22,654 bases of DNA from a virus. Location of the stretch: positions 1 to 22,654 of IMG/VR virus record IMGVR_UViG_3300034523_000028, one strand, 5' to 3'. Under the pieces are notes generated by a model. The model was not told the origin of the DNA. It did no database searches and worked only from the letters and a program-made list of their open reading frames with translations. Positions 21,267 to 22,654 of this stretch are shown piece after piece (position 1 is the stretch's first letter; each line of letters begins with the position of its first letter). The translations under genes and the position numbers were made by a program.

Positions 21267-21545
21267 GTGACATTCAAAGAATTTATAAATCAAACCTTGC
21301 TAACTTTTAGCACTCAAAAAAGCTATTTTTCATCTAAAAAAATAGAGCGATTTATATCTTTTACACTTGGGGTCGGTATGGTTTTTTTTTATTATTTGGG
21401 GCGTCAATTTTGTTGGAAATGTAGCGCAGAAATTGATGTAAATGACGTGCTAATATTATCGGGTTTGTTATTCACTTATGGAGGGTTCAATACGTTTCAA
21501 ATTGCTAAAGACAAAAAAACAGATAATGAAGTGGTGGAGGGATAA
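21267..21545 (+). CDS. Small membrane protein, holin candidate
   Basis: 92 residues from a GTG start. There are two hydrophobic segments: about 29-45 (FISFTLGVGMVFFYYLG) and about 58-76 (VNDVLILSGLLFTYGGFNTF), with a polar, Lys-rich N-terminus and a charged tail. Two membrane helices, size and position upstream of the endolysin fit a holin or a spanin-like partner. No ATG is available near the N-terminus in this frame, and the GTG lies 5 bases after the previous stop. Its 3' end overlaps the next gene by 20 bases. Confidence 0.6.
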   Translation: MTFKEFINQTLLTFSTQKSYFSSKKIERFISFTLGVGMVFFYYLGRQFCWKCSAEIDVNDVLILSGLLFTYGGFNTFQIAKDKKTDNEVVEG

Positions 21546-21897
21546 ATATAGTGAATTAGATGCTAAGCTAACGGATGCAATGGCATTTAATATATTTCAA
21601 ATCGGTGTTTGGGTTTGCCTATTTATATTTGTAATCACAAATTCAGTAGCTTATTTTTTGAATCAATATTTAGCAGAAAGAGCGTTTTGGTTTAGCTTCG
21701 ATATTGCATTAATTTGCTTTTCAATTCCATTTAGAAATAAAACTTGGGTCACAGAAAGTTTTTTTGCAATATCAATTTATAATTTGTGCGATGAAATTAT
21801 GGGCTTTGGAGCTTTATTGCAATGGTACGAGTTCCCAATGGCATTAACAGTAATACTATTTATATATTTAAAACATAAACAAGGATGGAAATTATAG
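21526..21897 (+). CDS. Multi-pass membrane protein of the lysis region
   Basis: 123 residues from ATG at 21526 (MKWWRDKYSELDAKLTDAMA). An earlier in-frame ATG at 21478 would overlap the previous gene by 68 bases and is less likely. Three to four hydrophobic segments are visible: about 20-42 (FQIGVWVCLFIFVITNSVAY), 50-66 (AFWFSFDIALICFSIPF), 75-90, and 98-114 (EFPMALTVILFIYL). The aromatic-rich, mostly non-polar composition suggests an integral membrane protein. It may be part of the host lysis or membrane-exclusion machinery. I do not recognise a family. The next gene starts inside its 3' end (13-base overlap). Confidence 0.6.
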   Translation: MKWWRDKYSELDAKLTDAMAFNIFQIGVWVCLFIFVITNSVAYFLNQYLAERAFWFSFDIALICFSIPFRNKTWVTESFFAISIYNLCDEIMGFGALLQWYEFPMALTVILFIYLKHKQGWKL

Positions 21898-22238
21898 GAA
21901 AATTTTTTTGGTTTATTAAAGTTATTGGTTTTGTTTTTCTTTGCTGGAAATATGGACTTAATGGCTTTAATAATTATAGTCTTGACTTTGATAATAACAT
22001 AGAAAGTGTGTTTGCATTTATTGCTGGCTCTGCTGTCGGCATAAGTGAAATATTCAATACCTATCAAAGTGATTTGACAGGGCTTTTTTTTTTGATGGTG
22101 ACCTCACTTTTAATCACAATTATAAAAGCATTGTTAACTGTGTTAATTACTTTTTACTTTACTAAGTTTTTAAAAAATCCACCAAAAAGTATTGAATGGA
22201 TTAAAAGTATATTTATAAAGAAAAAAAATAAAAGATGA
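21885..22238 (+). CDS. Membrane protein with basic tail, holin candidate
   Basis: 117 residues. Hydrophobic segments lie at about 5-25 (GKFFWFIKVIGFVFLCWKYG), 40-55 (ESVFAFIAGSAVGISEI) and 66-93 (GLFFLMVTSLLITIIKALLT onward). The tail is very basic (SIFIKKKNKR), as in many holins. It overlaps the previous gene by 13 bases and the endolysin by 4 (ATGA at 22235). Direct coupling to the lysozyme gene makes it the best holin candidate of the three membrane genes, though the family is not recognised. Confidence 0.6.
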   Translation: MEIIGKFFWFIKVIGFVFLCWKYGLNGFNNYSLDFDNNIESVFAFIAGSAVGISEIFNTYQSDLTGLFFLMVTSLLITIIKALLTVLITFYFTKFLKNPPKSIEWIKSIFIKKKNKR

Positions 22239-22654
22239 GTAGCATATTACAATTAGTAAAACACTTTGAAAGCCTTCACGATGGAAATTTAAAAGAAATA
22301 GGATTACAGCCTAAGCTTTGCCCTGCTGGCTTTTGGACAATTGGATATGGTCACGTGGTGATTAATCCTGTGAATAACAGACCATTTACACATACATCAA
22401 CGGCTAATGATGTTAAACCTTATTCATTAAAAAATGAAGCGGAGGCACTTGCTTTATTGGATATAGATTTTACAAAATTCAAAAGTCATGTATTAGCAAA
22501 TGTGAATAAAAAAATAAATCCACTACCTAGAGAAATAGATTCAATGGCATCGTTTGCATATAACGTGGGCGTTGGCAATTTTACCAAATCAACTTTATTA
22601 AGATTATTTAACAAAGGTGATAGGGCTGGGGCTTCATTAGAATTTATGAAATGG
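22235..22654 (+). CDS. Endolysin, GH24 lysozyme (cut at right edge)
   Basis: 140 residues are visible and the frame stays open to the window end. GH24 signatures are clear: HFESLHDG with catalytic E12, then LQPKLCPAGFWTIGYGH (24-40) with C29-x5-T35, and MASFAYNVGVGNFTKSTLL further on ('D-x-x-x-S-F-x-Y-N-x-G-x-G'). E12 and C29 are 17 residues apart, against 9 in P21-type enzymes, because a short loop (NLKEIGLQP) is inserted. The same loop occurs in lysozymes I recall from Bacteroidota phages. No signal peptide or SAR helix is visible, so export depends on a holin, consistent with the three membrane genes before it. It cleaves peptidoglycan between N-acetylmuramic acid and N-acetylglucosamine. 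Confidence 0.92.
   Translation, partial: MSSILQLVKHFESLHDGNLKEIGLQPKLCPAGFWTIGYGHVVINPVNNRPFTHTSTANDVKPYSLKNEAEALALLDIDFTKFKSHVLANVNKKINPLPREIDSMASFAYNVGVGNFTKSTLLRLFNKGDRAGASLEFMKW

Noticed and set aside
21478-21525. Earlier ATG for the second lysis-region membrane protein
   Set aside because: It overlaps the previous gene by 68 bases; the ATG at 21526 gives a natural N-terminus and a 20-base overlap.
21777-22067. Reverse-strand open frame in the lysis region
   Set aside because: It overlaps two coupled + strand membrane genes and shows no recognisable domain.
1-22654. tRNA genes, CRISPR arrays, insertion sequences, integrase or attachment sites
   Set aside because: I found no cloverleaf-like sequence, no regularly spaced repeats, and no transposase or integrase motif on either strand.

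Overview
The window is a piece of a tailed-phage or prophage genome from a Bacteroidota host, most likely a flavobacterium-like one. It is AT-rich. Most starts lack a Shine-Dalgarno sequence and follow A-rich leaders, and two operon heads carry the Bacteroidota -7 promoter box TAnnTTTG. Nearly every gene is on the + strand, with ATGA-type or short overlaps, and no gap exceeds 70 bases. The proteins (HK97-type capsid, ClpP-like prohead protease, long tape measure, gp10-like neck protein) indicate a long-tailed siphovirus-like virion.

Layout: (1) 1-1464, a ParB-like protein cut by an in-frame TAA, then a glycosyltransferase resembling the GREB1/TET-associated (TAGT) group, a possible DNA-modification pair. 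(2) 1451-3186, small and large terminase and a small HTH-like protein. (3) 3239-10981, tail completion and neck proteins, distal-tail proteins and the tape measure. (4) 10984-11362, a two-gene reverse-strand cassette: a small membrane protein and a ribbon-helix-helix (RHH) protein. (5) 11429-14223, prohead protease/scaffold, major capsid protein, terminator, tail tube protein, terminator. (6) 14285-16664, a small protein and three glycosyltransferases. (7) 16661-21261, portal, connector-like protein and tail fibre genes. (8) 21267-22654, three small membrane proteins (holin candidates) and a GH24 endolysin running off the window edge.

The order is unusual. The portal lies about 13.7 kb from the terminase, the head genes come after the tail genes, and the tape measure follows the distal-tail genes.

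The best candidate for something new is at 15832-16664. A GT25-family glycosyltransferase has its conserved N-terminal motif in a frame with no usable start codon. That frame is entered only by a -1 shift at A AAA AAG (16014-16020), the heptamer used by E. coli dnaX. The upstream small phage gene continues in its own frame for about 150 bases and ends in a basic GRPAK-type tail, so the stretch codes in two frames at once. A ribosomal shift or polymerase slippage would give both a short protein and a 277-residue fusion carrying the glycosyltransferase. A second notable signal is that two operon heads share the box TTTTAGCCAT exactly 41 bases before TTTG of the -7 element, and two genes appear to be transcribed without a leader.
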